From Roseburia hominis A2-183 (GTDB lineage: Bacteria; Bacillota; Clostridia; Lachnospirales; Lachnospiraceae), in assembly GCF_000225345.1 (NCBI RefSeq), contig NC_015977.1:3162001-3226000 (forward strand): DNA of 64,000 nucleotides, read 5' to 3'. This document shows positions 1 to 8,647 of this stretch, one piece after another (position 1 is the first letter of the stretch; each line of letters opens with the position of its first letter). A program made the position numbers and the translations under genes. Under the pieces are notes generated by a model. It was not told the DNA's origin. It made no database searches and was given only the letters and a program-made list of their open reading frames with translations.

Positions 1-512
1 GTCGGTGTCTGTATCTCCACACCGGGCGCCGCGATACTTTTCCCGCTTTTTAAGACGCCGCCCCGCACAACGGTACATTCCACCGCGACAGACGATCCGC
101 AGCGGAATTGTTCTTCTACTTTTAATGCAATCCTGCCGTCGTCCAGCAAAATCTCCTGTCCGGGCGCAAGCGCCACAAGCAGCGTTCCCGGCACCGGAAT
201 CTCCGTCGGATCAAACAGATTGTTTTGTCCGTCCGCCACAAGGCTCAGACCGTCTCCCTCTTTTAAAAGACGTTCTGCCCCAAGCGTACCGATGCGGAGC
301 TCCGGTCCCCGCAAGTCAATCAGAATCTCTGGCGTTCCGTCATGCAGCCGGCTCCATGCGCTGTGGATGCCGGAGATCCACGCATCCGCTTCTTCCAGAT
401 CCGCATGGGACAGATTGATTCTAATTCCTGTCATTCCTTTTTCAAACAAATGAACCAGCATCTCTGTATCACAGCATGCTGGTCCGATGGTTCCGTAAAT
501 TTTTGTCTTCAT
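1..512 (-). CDS. pyk: Pyruvate kinase, N-terminal part (cut by window edge)
   Basis: The gene starts at ATG 512 and runs off the left edge, so about 170 residues are visible. Pyruvate kinase makes pyruvate and ATP from phosphoenolpyruvate in the cytoplasm. Three family motifs are readable: the opening TKIYGTIGPA block, GMTGIRINLSHA around residues 26-37, and DLRGPELRIGTL around residues 66-77, which corresponds to the conserved DLRGPEIR segment. The region after it fits the B domain (small beta barrel). A GGAGAG ribosome site lies about 8 bases upstream. It is the last gene of a minus-strand run after GNAT and CorA. The sequence is less conserved than a main glycolytic enzyme would be, so it may be a second pyruvate kinase. 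The C-terminal part cannot be judged. Confidence 0.82.
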   Translation of the reverse strand, partial: MKTKIYGTIGPACCDTEMLVHLFEKGMTGIRINLSHADLEEADAWISGIHSAWSRLHDGTPEILIDLRGPELRIGTLGAERLLKEGDGLSLVADGQNNLFDPTEIPVPGTLLVALAPGQEILLDDGRIALKVEEQFRCGSSVAVECTVVRGGVLKSGKSIAAPGVEIQTP

Positions 513-590
513 TATACTCTTCTCTCCGCGCAGCTGCTCTGCTGCGCCGCCCGTGATTCGATCGTGCGGCAGATTCTCCCGCCGCTTGTT

Positions 591-1532
591 CTATAGCATC
601 TTTTTCTTACGCAGTATCAGCATCGTGATAATGCAGATCAACAGAGTCAGCACACAGATCAGCAAAAATCCGTGCGGCGTATTAGCAAACGGCATCCACC
701 GCTCATCCACGTTCATTCCATAGATACCGGAAATGACCGTCGGAATCGCCATGACAATCGTGATTGAGGTCAGATACTTCATGACGTTGTTCAGGCGGTT
801 GTCAATCACGGAGGACATCAGTTCTCTGGTACCGTTGATGATGTCACGGTAGATGGAAGTCATCTCGATCGCCTGCTGGTTCTCGACTATAACATCCCCC
901 AGAAGCTCCGTATCCTCCGGGTACTGCTCCAGTCTCTTATAGCGCGTCAGCCGGTCTAACACCACGCCGTTTGCACGCAGGGATGTGGCAAAATAGACCA
1001 GCGTGGACTCCAGTTCGTGCAGATCAATCAGATCCACGTCCTCGGTGTGTTGTCCGATCCGCTCCTCAATCTCCGTACGGCGCTTATCAATGATGCGCAG
1101 ATTGGTCTGGTAGATCGTCGCGGTGCGGTACAGAATCTGGTACACAAAGCGCAGGCGCTTTTTCGTGCTGAACTCCTTCACGCGGTTGATCACAAAATTC
1201 TTGAGCACCGGCGTATCCTCCGTGCACACCGTCACGATCACATCCTGCGTTAAGATAATGCCGAGAGGGATTGTCGTGTAGGACTGCTTATCGTGCCGGA
1301 TCTCTGTCGTCGGAACGTCCACCAGAATCAGCGTATATCCGTCCTGCAGCTCGATACGGGAGCTTTCCTCCTCATCGAGTGCTGCCTTGATATCGTCGAT
1401 ATCCACATTCAGCACATCGGCAATCTCCTCACATTCCTCCTGCGTGGGACTGATCATCCGCACCCACACGCCGTCCTGCAGCTTCTCCTCCTCATGTATC
1501 ACCTGATTATCGGTCATAAAATATTTCATCAT
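591..1532 (-). CDS. corA: CorA-family magnesium/divalent cation channel
   Basis: This 313-residue protein is of normal CorA length. A long acidic and alpha-helical cytoplasmic domain occupies about the first 250 residues. Two C-terminal membrane helices follow. The diagnostic pore motif GMN is at residues 272-274, inside YGMNVDERW, and a basic tail (RKKK) ends the protein. CorA proteins form pentameric channels that take up Mg2+ and sometimes Co2+ or Ni2+. The start is MMKYF, 21 bases after the upstream acetyltransferase gene, so the two are probably co-transcribed. No M-box riboswitch is seen in front of it. Confidence 0.93.
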   Translation of the reverse strand: MMKYFMTDNQVIHEEEKLQDGVWVRMISPTQEECEEIADVLNVDIDDIKAALDEEESSRIELQDGYTLILVDVPTTEIRHDKQSYTTIPLGIILTQDVIVTVCTEDTPVLKNFVINRVKEFSTKKRLRFVYQILYRTATIYQTNLRIIDKRRTEIEERIGQHTEDVDLIDLHELESTLVYFATSLRANGVVLDRLTRYKRLEQYPEDTELLGDVIVENQQAIEMTSIYRDIINGTRELMSSVIDNRLNNVMKYLTSITIVMAIPTVISGIYGMNVDERWMPFANTPHGFLLICVLTLLICIITMLILRKKKML

Positions 1533-1553
1533 AGCTTTTGCCCTATATCCTCT

Positions 1554-2045
1554 CTACCTGTCATATAGAATCTGATATGCATTCAGACTGAGTTTTCTTC
1601 CAAACTTTGTCCCTGCATTTTTAATCTGACCGCAATACTCAAATCCATACACCTCATGCAGATGAATGCTCGCCGCATTCTCACTGGTGATTAAAGAGAT
1701 GACCGTGTCAATCTCGTCACACTCTGCTGCATAGGCAAGCACTTTCTCCATCAGGCTGCGGCCGATGCCACGCCCTCGATAATCCTTGTGTACATAAATT
1801 GAAATCTCCACCGCAGGGTCAAATGCCTTGCGGTCCCTGTAACGGGAAAGCGACGCATATCCCGCCACCTTGCCGTCCTCCACATCAACATAAATGACAT
1901 AGCGCCCGTTATGCTCCGCAAACCATGCCTTCCGGTTCTCCATGTTTTTGACTTCCGTATCAAACGTTGCCGTCGTGTGAAGAATCGCTTCATTATATAT
2001 ATCCATCAATGCAGAAATATCCTGCAGTACCGCTCTGCGTATCAT
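1554..2045 (-). CDS. GNAT acetyltransferase, phosphinothricin/YncA-like
   Basis: A 163-residue single-domain GNAT enzyme. The acetyl-CoA loop is visible as RGRGIG at residues 90-95. The N-terminus (IRRAVLQDISALMDIYNEAI) and the segment AGYASLSRYRDRKAFDPAVE match the Pat/YncA subgroup. That subgroup acetylates the amino group of phosphinothricin, methionine sulfoximine or related amino acid analogues. The true substrate cannot be told from sequence. It lies directly upstream of corA with a 21-base gap, and the terminator of the preceding gene lies about 45 bases upstream of its start. Confidence 0.88.
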   Translation of the reverse strand: MIRRAVLQDISALMDIYNEAILHTTATFDTEVKNMENRKAWFAEHNGRYVIYVDVEDGKVAGYASLSRYRDRKAFDPAVEISIYVHKDYRGRGIGRSLMEKVLAYAAECDEIDTVISLITSENAASIHLHEVYGFEYCGQIKNAGTKFGRKLSLNAYQILYDR

Positions 2046-2086
2046 TCTCTTACCAGCTTTCGTGTCCTAAAATGTCTCTGTAACAG

Positions 2087-2121
2087 AAAACGCCTTCGGA
2101 ATCCGAAGGCGTTTTCCCTTT
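2087..2121. terminator. Rho-independent terminator behind the EamA transporter gene
   Basis: An 11-bp perfect stem (AACGCCTTCGG paired with CCGAAGGCGTT) has a 3-base loop. T-rich tracts lie on both sides, so it can act in either direction. Because both neighbouring genes are on the minus strand, its likely job is to end the transporter transcript just before the acetyltransferase gene. Confidence 0.85.
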
Positions 2122-2179
2122 TTTATCATATCACAGTTTTTCTGGCACTTCTACGCTAAATTTGCAAAATCACAGGAAA

Positions 2180-3082
2180 TCACGCGCCACGTTTCCGCTC
2201 CGGAAGCTGCGCCAGAATGATTGCAGCAAACATCAGCACACAGCCGGAAAGCTCACGTACCGAGAGCGCCTGCCCTAATATTACCCAGCCTGCAATCAAT
2301 GAAATTACCGACTCCAGGCTGAGGATTAAGGACGCCACCGTTGGGTTCATGCCACGCTGTCCGACAATCTGGAGTGTGTACGCCACGCCACAGGAAAAAA
2401 CACCTGCGTACAGCACAGGAACCCACGCCTGCAGAACCGCTCCCATATCCGGTTTCTCAAACAGCCACATGCAGACCGCCGACAGCAGTGCACACACAAA
2501 AAACTGGATGCACGACATTTTTACACCGTCCGCCAGCGGCGCAAAATAATCAATAACAAGAATGTGCGCCGAAAATGCAAATGCCGACAGCAGAACGAAC
2601 AGATCTCCCTTCTGCAGGGAAAAGCTGCCATCTGTCATACATAAAATGTATAACCCCGCGACAGCCAGCGCCACAGCGGCCCAGATTTTGATTCCCGCCT
2701 TTTTTCCTAAAAAAATACTTAATATCGGCACCAGCACAATGTACATCGCTGTGATAAATCCCGCCTTGCCTACTGTTGTATACTGTATTCCGATCTGTTG
2801 CAGATTGCCTGCCACAAAAAGCATGACCCCGCAGCAGATTCCGCCAAGCAGCAGATTTTTCCGGCTTCCCGGTGTCTTTCCGGCATCCTCTTCCTTTGCA
2901 CCTGTTCTATGAAACACTGCAATACATGGGATCAGCACTAGCCCGCCAATCACATTCCGCACTACGTTAAAGGTAAACGGTCCGATATAATCCATTCCAA
3001 CACTCTGCGCCACAAACGCAACGCCCCAGATCGTTGCCGTCAAAAGCAGCAGCAAAGATTGTCTCATCACAAATTTATTCAT
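2180..3082 (-). CDS. EamA/DMT-family transporter
   Basis: A 300-residue integral membrane protein with about ten hydrophobic helices in two repeated halves. The first half has TATIWGVAFVAQSVGMDYIGPFTFN, typical of EamA (drug/metabolite transporter) proteins, which usually export amino acids or metabolites. The longer possible reading frame upstream is not family-like: its extra 52 residues are an out-of-frame reading of a glnQ remnant. I therefore place the start at MNKFVMRQS. The ribosome site there is weak. It lies downstream of the thiamine genes on the same strand, but a functional link is not shown. Confidence 0.85.
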   Translation of the reverse strand: MNKFVMRQSLLLLLTATIWGVAFVAQSVGMDYIGPFTFNVVRNVIGGLVLIPCIAVFHRTGAKEEDAGKTPGSRKNLLLGGICCGVMLFVAGNLQQIGIQYTTVGKAGFITAMYIVLVPILSIFLGKKAGIKIWAAVALAVAGLYILCMTDGSFSLQKGDLFVLLSAFAFSAHILVIDYFAPLADGVKMSCIQFFVCALLSAVCMWLFEKPDMGAVLQAWVPVLYAGVFSCGVAYTLQIVGQRGMNPTVASLILSLESVISLIAGWVILGQALSVRELSGCVLMFAAIILAQLPERKRGA

Positions 3083-3089
3083 CACCCTA

Positions 3090-3329
3090 CTACAGAACGC
3101 TCCGCAGGAACTGTCTTGCCTCTGGCGTCTTCGGATTGGAAAAAATCTCCTCCGGCTTTCCTTCCTCAAGAATTCTTCCATCCGCCATAAAGACAACCTT
3201 GTCCGCAAGTCCGACTTTTCCGATCCGTTCTTTTGCAAGAGCTTCTGTCCTTCCTTTCTCCATCTTTTTTACATGAACAGGCGCCAGCATTACATTCTCA
3301 AGTACAGTCTTGTGTGGGAACAGATTGAA
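3090..3329 (-). pseudogene. Remnant of a GlnQ-type amino-acid ABC transporter ATPase
   Basis: About 79 codons read as a polar amino acid ABC ATPase that has lost its middle. The first part (FNLFPHKTVLENVMLAPV to VGLADK) is the Q-loop and following helical region. It is joined directly to VVFMADGRILEEGKPEEIFSNPK, which is the very C-terminal part of the family. Signature motif, Walker B and H-loop, normally between these pieces, are missing, and so is everything before FNLFPH, including Walker A. The remnant is wedged between a HAD gene and the EamA gene. The HAD frame runs into it. It cannot make a working ATPase. Confidence 0.85.
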
Positions 3330-3945
3330 TCTCCCGCACATAGCAGTCCGCCAGGCCGGCAATCGCCTCCTGATCATTTCTGCTCGTCTCATCGTAAAGC
3401 CCCACCGTATAAAACCCGGCTGCCTTTGCCGTCTTAATCGCATAGAGCGCATCCTCGAACACCCAGGTGTCCGCCGGGTGCGTACCAAGTGCCTTTGCCG
3501 CTGCCAGATAGATGTCCGGCCTTTCTTTTCCCGCGCCGATCTCCGTGCAGGTAAAAATCTGTTTAAAATAGCCGGCAAGTCCTGTCCGCGCGAGCGCCGC
3601 CTCCACCATCGGCCGGTTCGTCGCGGTGGCGACCGCCATCGGTATTCCCCGCTTTTTGAGCGATTCCAGATATACCGCAACGCCCGGCTTCGGCAGAACC
3701 TCATCCCGGTATGCCGCAAACACAATCGCGTCCATGTCCGTCACAATCGTATCGGGGGAATCCGGCAAACCGTACCTTTCCTTCACATACACAGCTCCGT
3801 CCCGCATGCTCATGGGAAAAAGCACATCTCCGAGCCCTTCTTCCGGTTCGATTCCCCGGTTCCGCAAATACTGCTCGCCGACGTGAACCCACACCTGCAT
3901 GGAGTCTAGCAGCGTGCCGTCCATATCAAAAATTGCCCCCTTCAT
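3298..3945 (-). CDS. HAD-superfamily phosphatase (beta-phosphoglucomutase-like subclass)
   Basis: A 215-residue HAD hydrolase. Motif I is FDMDGTLLDS with catalytic Asp7 and Asp9, motif II/III and motif IV (WVFEDALYAIKTAKAAG) are present, and a helical cap follows motif I. The chosen start is MKGAIF at 3945, whose ATGA overlaps the thiE stop; the longer frame upstream is only thiE read in another frame. Placement directly after thiE suggests a phosphatase acting on thiamine intermediates, but that is inference. The last nine residues (QSVPTQDCT) come from reading into the glnQ remnant, so the natural C-terminus has been replaced. Confidence 0.87.
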   Translation of the reverse strand: MKGAIFDMDGTLLDSMQVWVHVGEQYLRNRGIEPEEGLGDVLFPMSMRDGAVYVKERYGLPDSPDTIVTDMDAIVFAAYRDEVLPKPGVAVYLESLKKRGIPMAVATATNRPMVEAALARTGLAGYFKQIFTCTEIGAGKERPDIYLAAAKALGTHPADTWVFEDALYAIKTAKAAGFYTVGLYDETSRNDQEAIAGLADCYVREIQSVPTQDCT

Positions 3946-4589
3946 TCCTGATCCCCCGCCATTTCCTCTACCAGAGCGCGCAGACGTCTCGTCGCCGCCT
4001 CGATATCCTTCTGTGCAAAAATGGCACTGATCACGGCAACGCCGCACAGACCGTTTCCGCGCAGCTGCAGAAGATTCTCCTCCTTGATGCCGCCGATCGC
4101 AATGACCGGAATCTTTACCGTCTCGCAGATGGCACGTATCGTCGCCGCATCAATGTGTCCCGCCTCCGGTTTGGAACTGGTCGTAAACGCAGCGCCAACG
4201 CCCAGATAATCCGCGCCATGGCGTTCTGCGCGGAGCGCTTCTTCCACATTATGCGCAGATACGCCGATGATTTTGTCAGCGCCCAGAATGGCACGCACAT
4301 CGCCGGCTTCCATATCATCCTGCCCGACATGCACCCCGTCCGCGTCAATCTCTTTCGCAAGCGCCACGTCGTCGTTGATCACAAACGGCACGCCGTACCG
4401 CCGGCACACTGCCTGGATCTCCAACGCCTCCGCACGGAGTGCTTCCCCGGTCAGCTTTTTTTCCCGTAGCTGGACAAATGTCGCGCCTCCCCGGAGCGCT
4501 TCTTCCACCTGCGCCCCCAGCGTTGTTCCCTCGCTCCAGCTTCGATCAGTCACTGCATAAAGCAGCAGATCTCTTTTATCGCACTTCAT
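3942..4589 (-). CDS. thiE: Thiamine-phosphate synthase ThiE
   Basis: A 215-residue TIM-barrel enzyme that joins HMP pyrophosphate and thiazole phosphate into thiamine phosphate. Visible family blocks are LYAVTDRSW at the start, ATFVQLREKKL, FVINDDVALAKEIDADGVHVGQDDM, YLGVGAAFTTSSKPEAG and PVIAIGGIKEEN. The start MKCDKRD at 4589 lies inside the last codons of thiM, giving translational overlap, and the stop overlaps the HAD start by four bases. The three genes form a tight operon for thiazole and thiamine salvage. No thiC or thiD is in the window. Confidence 0.93.
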   Translation of the reverse strand: MKCDKRDLLLYAVTDRSWSEGTTLGAQVEEALRGGATFVQLREKKLTGEALRAEALEIQAVCRRYGVPFVINDDVALAKEIDADGVHVGQDDMEAGDVRAILGADKIIGVSAHNVEEALRAERHGADYLGVGAAFTTSSKPEAGHIDAATIRAICETVKIPVIAIGGIKEENLLQLRGNGLCGVAVISAIFAQKDIEAATRRLRALVEEMAGDQE

Positions 4590-5475
4590 AACGAATCCTT
4601 CCCTCCAGCATTTTCTGGTCCATCCGGTACACAGCATCAATGATACCGGTCCCGTAGGAGGCATTTCCGCCGCATAAACCGCGCTGCTCCCATGCAATCT
4701 CTCCTGCTGCATTCATCACGCAGACTGCCGCCGCGACCGCCTCCATGCCGCGCGCCGCGCATGCTGCTCCTCCCGCAGTATTCCCGCCGGTGCTTCCAGC
4801 CGGCGCTTCCATATTCCGCGCCACCGCGAGGAACGCCGCCGCAAGTCCGGAGAGCTGGCACCCGGTTCCGGTCACCCGGCTCATTTCCTCTCTCCCTCCG
4901 CGGATCACCACACACTGCTGTCCGTCCGAGACAAGATCGATCGCACCGGTCACCGCCACCACCGCGCCAAGGCGCTTAGAGACCGCCTTTACGAATGTGA
5001 CCGCCTCCGCGAGCGTCTCCTCCGTGACCACATCCACCGGACGCACATCCACACCGCCCGCGGCGCCGGCCGCCTTCTTTTCTGCCAGTTCAGAAAGCGT
5101 CCGGATCTCCGACATGTTGCCGCGTATGGCGGTAAACGTCACCGCCCCCAACAGCTCTTCTGCCATCTTCCGGCGAAATGCGCTCGCACCGACGCCGACC
5201 GGGTCAAGCACTACCGGAATCCCGTTCCCGTTTGCCGCCTTTCCCGCCGCAAGCATTGCCTGCTCTCTGCGCTCGCCAGGAGTTCCCATATTAAGGGCGA
5301 GCGCCCCCGCATGCGCCGTGATCTCTCCCATCTCCTGCGGCTCGTCCGCCATGACCGGGTTCGCTCCACACGCCAGGATCATGTTTGCCACGTCATGCGC
5401 CGTCACATAATTCGTGATACAGTGTACCCGCGGCGCCGCCGCTCTTATTTTTTCCAGATATTCGTATGCTTCCAA
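4576..5475 (-). CDS. thiM: Hydroxyethylthiazole kinase ThiM
   Basis: A 299-residue ribokinase-fold kinase that phosphorylates 4-methyl-5-hydroxyethylthiazole for thiamine salvage. Key blocks are VHCITNYVTAHDVANMILACGANPVMAD near the N-terminus, VVLDPVGVGASAFR, RGNMSEIRTL, and the catalytic anion-hole region VTGTGCQLSGLAAAF. The start codon is UUG (TTG at 5475-5473), with GGGGAAG six bases upstream; no ATG or GTG fits the conserved N-terminus. A consensus promoter lies at 5543-5572. Alanine- and glycine-rich stretches in the C-terminal third make it slightly longer than typical ThiM (about 265-275). Confidence 0.93.
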   Translation of the reverse strand: MEAYEYLEKIRAAAPRVHCITNYVTAHDVANMILACGANPVMADEPQEMGEITAHAGALALNMGTPGERREQAMLAAGKAANGNGIPVVLDPVGVGASAFRRKMAEELLGAVTFTAIRGNMSEIRTLSELAEKKAAGAAGGVDVRPVDVVTEETLAEAVTFVKAVSKRLGAVVAVTGAIDLVSDGQQCVVIRGGREEMSRVTGTGCQLSGLAAAFLAVARNMEAPAGSTGGNTAGGAACAARGMEAVAAAVCVMNAAGEIAWEQRGLCGGNASYGTGIIDAVYRMDQKMLEGRIRYEVR

Positions 5476-5542
5476 GTAATGCTTCCCCTTTTTCCAACGC
5501 CATTTTATAAATATTTTCCACTTTTTAGAAATTTCTTACACT

Positions 5543-5572
5543 ATATTAAGACATTCTTCATTTTGCCGTCAA
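5543..5572 (-). promoter_or_regulatory. Sigma-A promoter of thiM-thiE-HAD
   Basis: On the minus strand TTGACG and TAATAT are separated by 18 bases. The leader to the UUG start would be only about 60-65 bases. That is too short for a TPP riboswitch, and none of the riboswitch core motifs is visible there. Confidence 0.6.
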
Positions 5573-5730
5573 GCTTCCGACACATTTTCCCGATAAGATA
5601 GAATCATCAAAAGGAGCTGTTGAGTTTCGACGCGGGGGTTGGGGTTCTGTCAGTTCCGCCTAAAAACTCTCTCACCGGCACTGCCGGCGGGTTTTATATA
5701 TATTCCATATACTATATTACACTATTTCAA
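5573..5730. other. Intergenic stretch without recognised gene
   Basis: Between the thiM promoter and the terminator of the next gene lies a GC-rich segment with a short inverted repeat (CCGGC ACT GCCGG, followed by CGGGTTTTATATA). Short open frames here have no family-like content. A small RNA or a decayed gene is possible, but nothing specific can be supported. Confidence 0.4.
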
Positions 5731-5777
5731 AAAGCCTTTCGGAAGTCCCTCCTACACTTCCGAAAGGCTTTTTTTCA
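5731..5777. terminator. Bidirectional terminator behind the AI-2E family gene
   Basis: A 16-bp stem (AAAGCCTTTCGGAAGT with its complement) encloses a 9-base loop. It is followed by T7 on the plus strand and by TTTT on the minus strand. It lies about 80 bases beyond the stop of the minus-strand transporter gene. Confidence 0.85.
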
Positions 5778-5855
5778 TTTATCCACAAGACTGCTCTTCT
5801 GCGGATAAAAAAGCTGCCTGATCTTATCGCGGAAGAACCCTCTTCTCTCCCCAAA

Positions 5856-7076
5856 TTACCCGGCGGTATTCCCGCTGCCGCCGGTCTTGTCACTAACCTC
5901 TGGCCCGGCCGCCGCAGCGCCGCCTGACGGCGCGTTCCAGCGGCTCTCGGGAATCTCCCGCTCCCGCAGTCTTTTTTTCACAAACATGGCAAACAGTGCG
6001 TACAGCACGGAGCAAAGCGGAATGAACACCAGAATACCCAGGATGCCGAACATGTTGCCGCCGACGGTCACTGCCACCAGCACCCAGATGGAGGGCAGTC
6101 CGACGGAACTTCCCACCACGTGCGGGTAGATCAGATTTCCCTCTATCTGCTGCAGCACCAGAAACAGCACCAGAAACCACACCGCCTGCACCGGATCTAC
6201 CATCACGATCAGAAGCATTCCGATGACACAGCCGATAAATGCGCCGAAAATCGGAATCAGCGCCGTTATCGCAATCACGATTCCGGTCAGCATCGCATAC
6301 GGCATCCCCAGAATCGACATGGTAATGACAAACAAGGTGCCGAGAATCACCGCCTCCACGCACTGCCCGGACAGGAAACTGGAAAACACCTGATTGGACA
6401 GAGCTGCCACCGAGAGAATCTTCTCCGTGGCCTTCTCCGGAAAGACTGCGTACAGAATCTGTTTTGCCTGTCTCGCCAGACGCTCCTTCTGGAACAGCAC
6501 ATAGATGGAAAACGTAAACGCAATCACAAACGTCACCACACCGCTCACGATCCCGGAAAAAATACCAACGCCGGAGCTCACAACCCCCGCCGCAAAATTC
6601 TGCACAAACGTCACAATCGAGTCGGCAAGCGATGACCAGTCAATATTAAGCTCCGCCACCGCAGGGGCAAGTGCCGGATAGCTGTCCGGAAGATCTGTCA
6701 GCCACTTCTGTACGGCTTTTACCGCAACCGGAACCTGCTGTACAATCATGGAAATCGTATTTCCAAGCTCCGGTATCACGACCACAAGTGCCAGCGTGAT
6801 AATACCGATCACAAGCGCAAGCGTCAGCAGATAGGCAACGGGTCTTCTCCATTTTGCAAGCTTCCCGTTCTTCGCAAACAGATGCCGCTCGATACTCTTC
6901 ATCGGAACATTGATCACGAATGCGATCGCGCCTCCAACCAGAAACGGCATCACAATCCCCAGCACAAAATCCACCGCTCCGATCACCACGTCAAAATGCT
7001 CCATCCCGCAATAGAGCAGAATCCCAAATGCAATGATCTGCATCATCCGTTTCCGCGTCTCCTTTGATATCTCCAT
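5856..7076 (-). CDS. AI-2E family (YtvI/PerM-type) membrane transporter
   Basis: A 406-residue protein with seven to eight membrane helices. Two segments mark the AI-2E/PerM family: the paired N-terminal helices ending in PFLVGGAIAFVINVPM, and the C-terminal block TALIPIFGAFIGCVIGMLLI followed by QQIEGNLIYPHVVGSSVGL. Members export small molecules or ions; some move autoinducer-2, others are Na+/H+ antiporters, so the substrate is open. The start MEISKET at 7076 has a GGAAGAGAG ribosome site, while the longer frame upstream overlaps the TraX gene and is not family-like. Confidence 0.87.
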   Translation of the reverse strand: MEISKETRKRMMQIIAFGILLYCGMEHFDVVIGAVDFVLGIVMPFLVGGAIAFVINVPMKSIERHLFAKNGKLAKWRRPVAYLLTLALVIGIITLALVVVIPELGNTISMIVQQVPVAVKAVQKWLTDLPDSYPALAPAVAELNIDWSSLADSIVTFVQNFAAGVVSSGVGIFSGIVSGVVTFVIAFTFSIYVLFQKERLARQAKQILYAVFPEKATEKILSVAALSNQVFSSFLSGQCVEAVILGTLFVITMSILGMPYAMLTGIVIAITALIPIFGAFIGCVIGMLLIVMVDPVQAVWFLVLFLVLQQIEGNLIYPHVVGSSVGLPSIWVLVAVTVGGNMFGILGILVFIPLCSVLYALFAMFVKKRLREREIPESRWNAPSGGAAAAGPEVSDKTGGSGNTAG

Positions 7077-7102
7077 ACTTACTCTCTTCCTCTCTTTCTC
7101 TC

Positions 7103-7828
7103 CTACACCACCGCAATCTGCGCGGTTCCCATCCCTACACAGATCAGATAAAGAACCAATAGATGCACCGGGTAGAACGCATAGAACAGGTACTTTATGT
7201 TCCATCCGCGCTTTCCATTATAGAACGCAATCGGGATAAACGCCACGATCGCCGGAAGTTCCCAGCAGAACGCCAGGCAGCCTGCCACGATCTGTAATCC
7301 CCGCATCTGTCTCGTCATATAAAACACCAGAATTGCGAGCACGCCTTTTGCATCATAATCTGTGTGCAGCAGATAGGCCGCACCCATTCCCCCGAATGTG
7401 ATGATGACAAGCAGCGCACTGCGCAAAACCGGATGCCACTCCTGCTTTTTCACCACCGCATCAAACAGCATGATCGTAAGAAGCCCGATCAGCAGCGTGA
7501 AAAATACATTCTGATAGCCGAATTCCAGTATTTTCCCGGAAAATGCCAGATCGAACGGTATCTCCGACAGCAGGGCAAATCCAAACAACCGAAGTGCATA
7601 TTTTTTCCGGCTGCCCGTGTAAAAAAATCCCTCCACAAGCAGAAAACAGAAAATAGGGAATGCCACTCTGCCGACGGCGCGCATCGCATAATAGATCTTA
7701 TAGAGCATCTCACTCCCCTGTCCGGCAATCAGCAGTCTGGCAATGACCGCCGCTCCGATATGGTCGATCAGCATCGTGATGATCGCGATCAACTTCAATG
7801 TGCTTCCGCTCAATCCTTTTTGAGGCAT
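7103..7828 (-). CDS. TraX-family membrane protein
   Basis: A 241-residue polytopic membrane protein. The segment LKLIAIITMLIDHIGA at the N-terminus, the AVGRVAFPIFCFLLVEGF block and RLFGFALLSEIPFDLAF are the hallmark of TraX (PF05857). Conjugative TraX acetylates pilin, but chromosomal Lachnospiraceae copies lie outside conjugation loci, as here, and probably act as membrane acyltransferases; that role is inference. The start MPQKGLS at 7828 is the family-like one; longer upstream codons run through the pyrF terminator. It lies directly downstream of pyrF. Confidence 0.87.
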   Translation of the reverse strand: MPQKGLSGSTLKLIAIITMLIDHIGAAVIARLLIAGQGSEMLYKIYYAMRAVGRVAFPIFCFLLVEGFFYTGSRKKYALRLFGFALLSEIPFDLAFSGKILEFGYQNVFFTLLIGLLTIMLFDAVVKKQEWHPVLRSALLVIITFGGMGAAYLLHTDYDAKGVLAILVFYMTRQMRGLQIVAGCLAFCWELPAIVAFIPIAFYNGKRGWNIKYLFYAFYPVHLLVLYLICVGMGTAQIAVV

Positions 7829-7855
7829 CTTCCCCACCGTCCTTTTCTTCCTATG

Positions 7856-7895
7856 AAAAAAAGAGGAGACCAGGCTGTTTCGTCCATCTCCTCTT
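7856..7895 (-). terminator. Terminator of pyrF
   Basis: On the minus strand AAGAGGAGA pairs with TCTCCTCTT around a 17-base loop and is followed by a T5 run. It sits 14 bases after the pyrF stop and just before the TraX start, so the TraX gene may depend on read-through. Confidence 0.75.
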
Positions 7896-7908
7896 CGTGT
7901 ATGCCGTC

Positions 7909-8607
7909 CTAACCTACAAATTCTTCCACACATCTGCGGTATGCCGCTACCGGATCCGCCGCCTGTGTGATCGGTCTTCCGACTACGATGTAATCCGATC
8001 CGAGTTCCTTTGCCTTTGCAGGTGTCGTCACACGCTTCTGATCTCCCACATCGCCGTCCGCAAAACGCACGCCCGGTGTGATCGTCAAAAACTTTTCTCC
8101 GCAGACTGCATGTACCTTACCCGCCTCAAGCGGCGAGCATACGACTCCGTCCAGTCCTGCTTCCATGGTATTTTTCGCATAGTGCATGACCGTCTCATCG
8201 ATCGGCTTGTCAATCCACAGCTCCTGCTGCATCACTTCCTCGCTCGTGGAGGTAAGCTGCGTCACCGCGATCAGCAGCGGTCTGCTGCCGTCCGCTCTCG
8301 TCAGTCCCTCCAGTGCCGCCTGCATCATGCCCTTTGTTCCCGCTGCATGTACATTGCACATATCGACATCCAGTCCCGAGAGAACCGCCATCGCCTTTTT
8401 CACCGTGTTCGGAATGTCATGAAGCTTCAGATCAAGGAAGATCTTGTGTCCCATCCCCTTGATGGTACGCACGATGTCCGGTCCTTCCGCATAAAAAAGC
8501 TCCATTCCAATCTTGACGAACGGCTTCTCGTCCTTGAACTTCTCAAGAAACGCAATGACTTCTGCCTTACTGTTAAAATCACATGCAATAATAACGTCTT
8601 TTCCCAT
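7909..8607 (-). CDS. pyrF: Orotidine 5'-phosphate decarboxylase
   Basis: A 232-residue TIM-barrel enzyme that turns OMP into UMP, the last step of pyrimidine synthesis. The catalytic motif [11 protein letters not shown] is at residues 59-69, with Asp59, Lys61 and Asp64 being the charged tetrad members. IIACDFNSK near the start and [18 protein letters not shown] near the end complete the site, and VGRPIT binds phosphate. The start has a GGGAGGAAG ribosome site. It stands alone, apart from other pyr genes, with its own promoter at 8648-8676 and a terminator. Confidence 0.95.
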   Translation of the reverse strand: MGKDVIIACDFNSKAEVIAFLEKFKDEKPFVKIGMELFYAEGPDIVRTIKGMGHKIFLDLKLHDIPNTVKKAMAVLSGLDVDMCNVHAAGTKGMMQAALEGLTRADGSRPLLIAVTQLTSTSEEVMQQELWIDKPIDETVMHYAKNTMEAGLDGVVCSPLEAGKVHAVCGEKFLTITPGVRFADGDVGDQKRVTTPAKAKELGSDYIVVGRPITQAADPVAAYRRCVEEFVG

Positions 8608-8647
8608 GTCTTCCTCCCGTGTTCTTCACTCGCAAATCATCAGTGCA

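Noticed and set aside
3090..3725. Intact 211-residue protein ending in ABC ATPase sequence
   Set aside because: Only the last 79 codons are ATPase-like and lack all catalytic motifs. The first part is the HAD gene read in another frame.
5476..5730. TPP riboswitch upstream of thiM
   Set aside because: Neither the CTGAGA-type nor the ACCTGATCTGG-type core could be found on the minus strand, and the promoter leaves too short a leader.
7103..7828. TraX as evidence of a conjugative element
   Set aside because: No other transfer, relaxase or integrase genes are present. Chromosomal TraX-family genes occur widely without conjugation.
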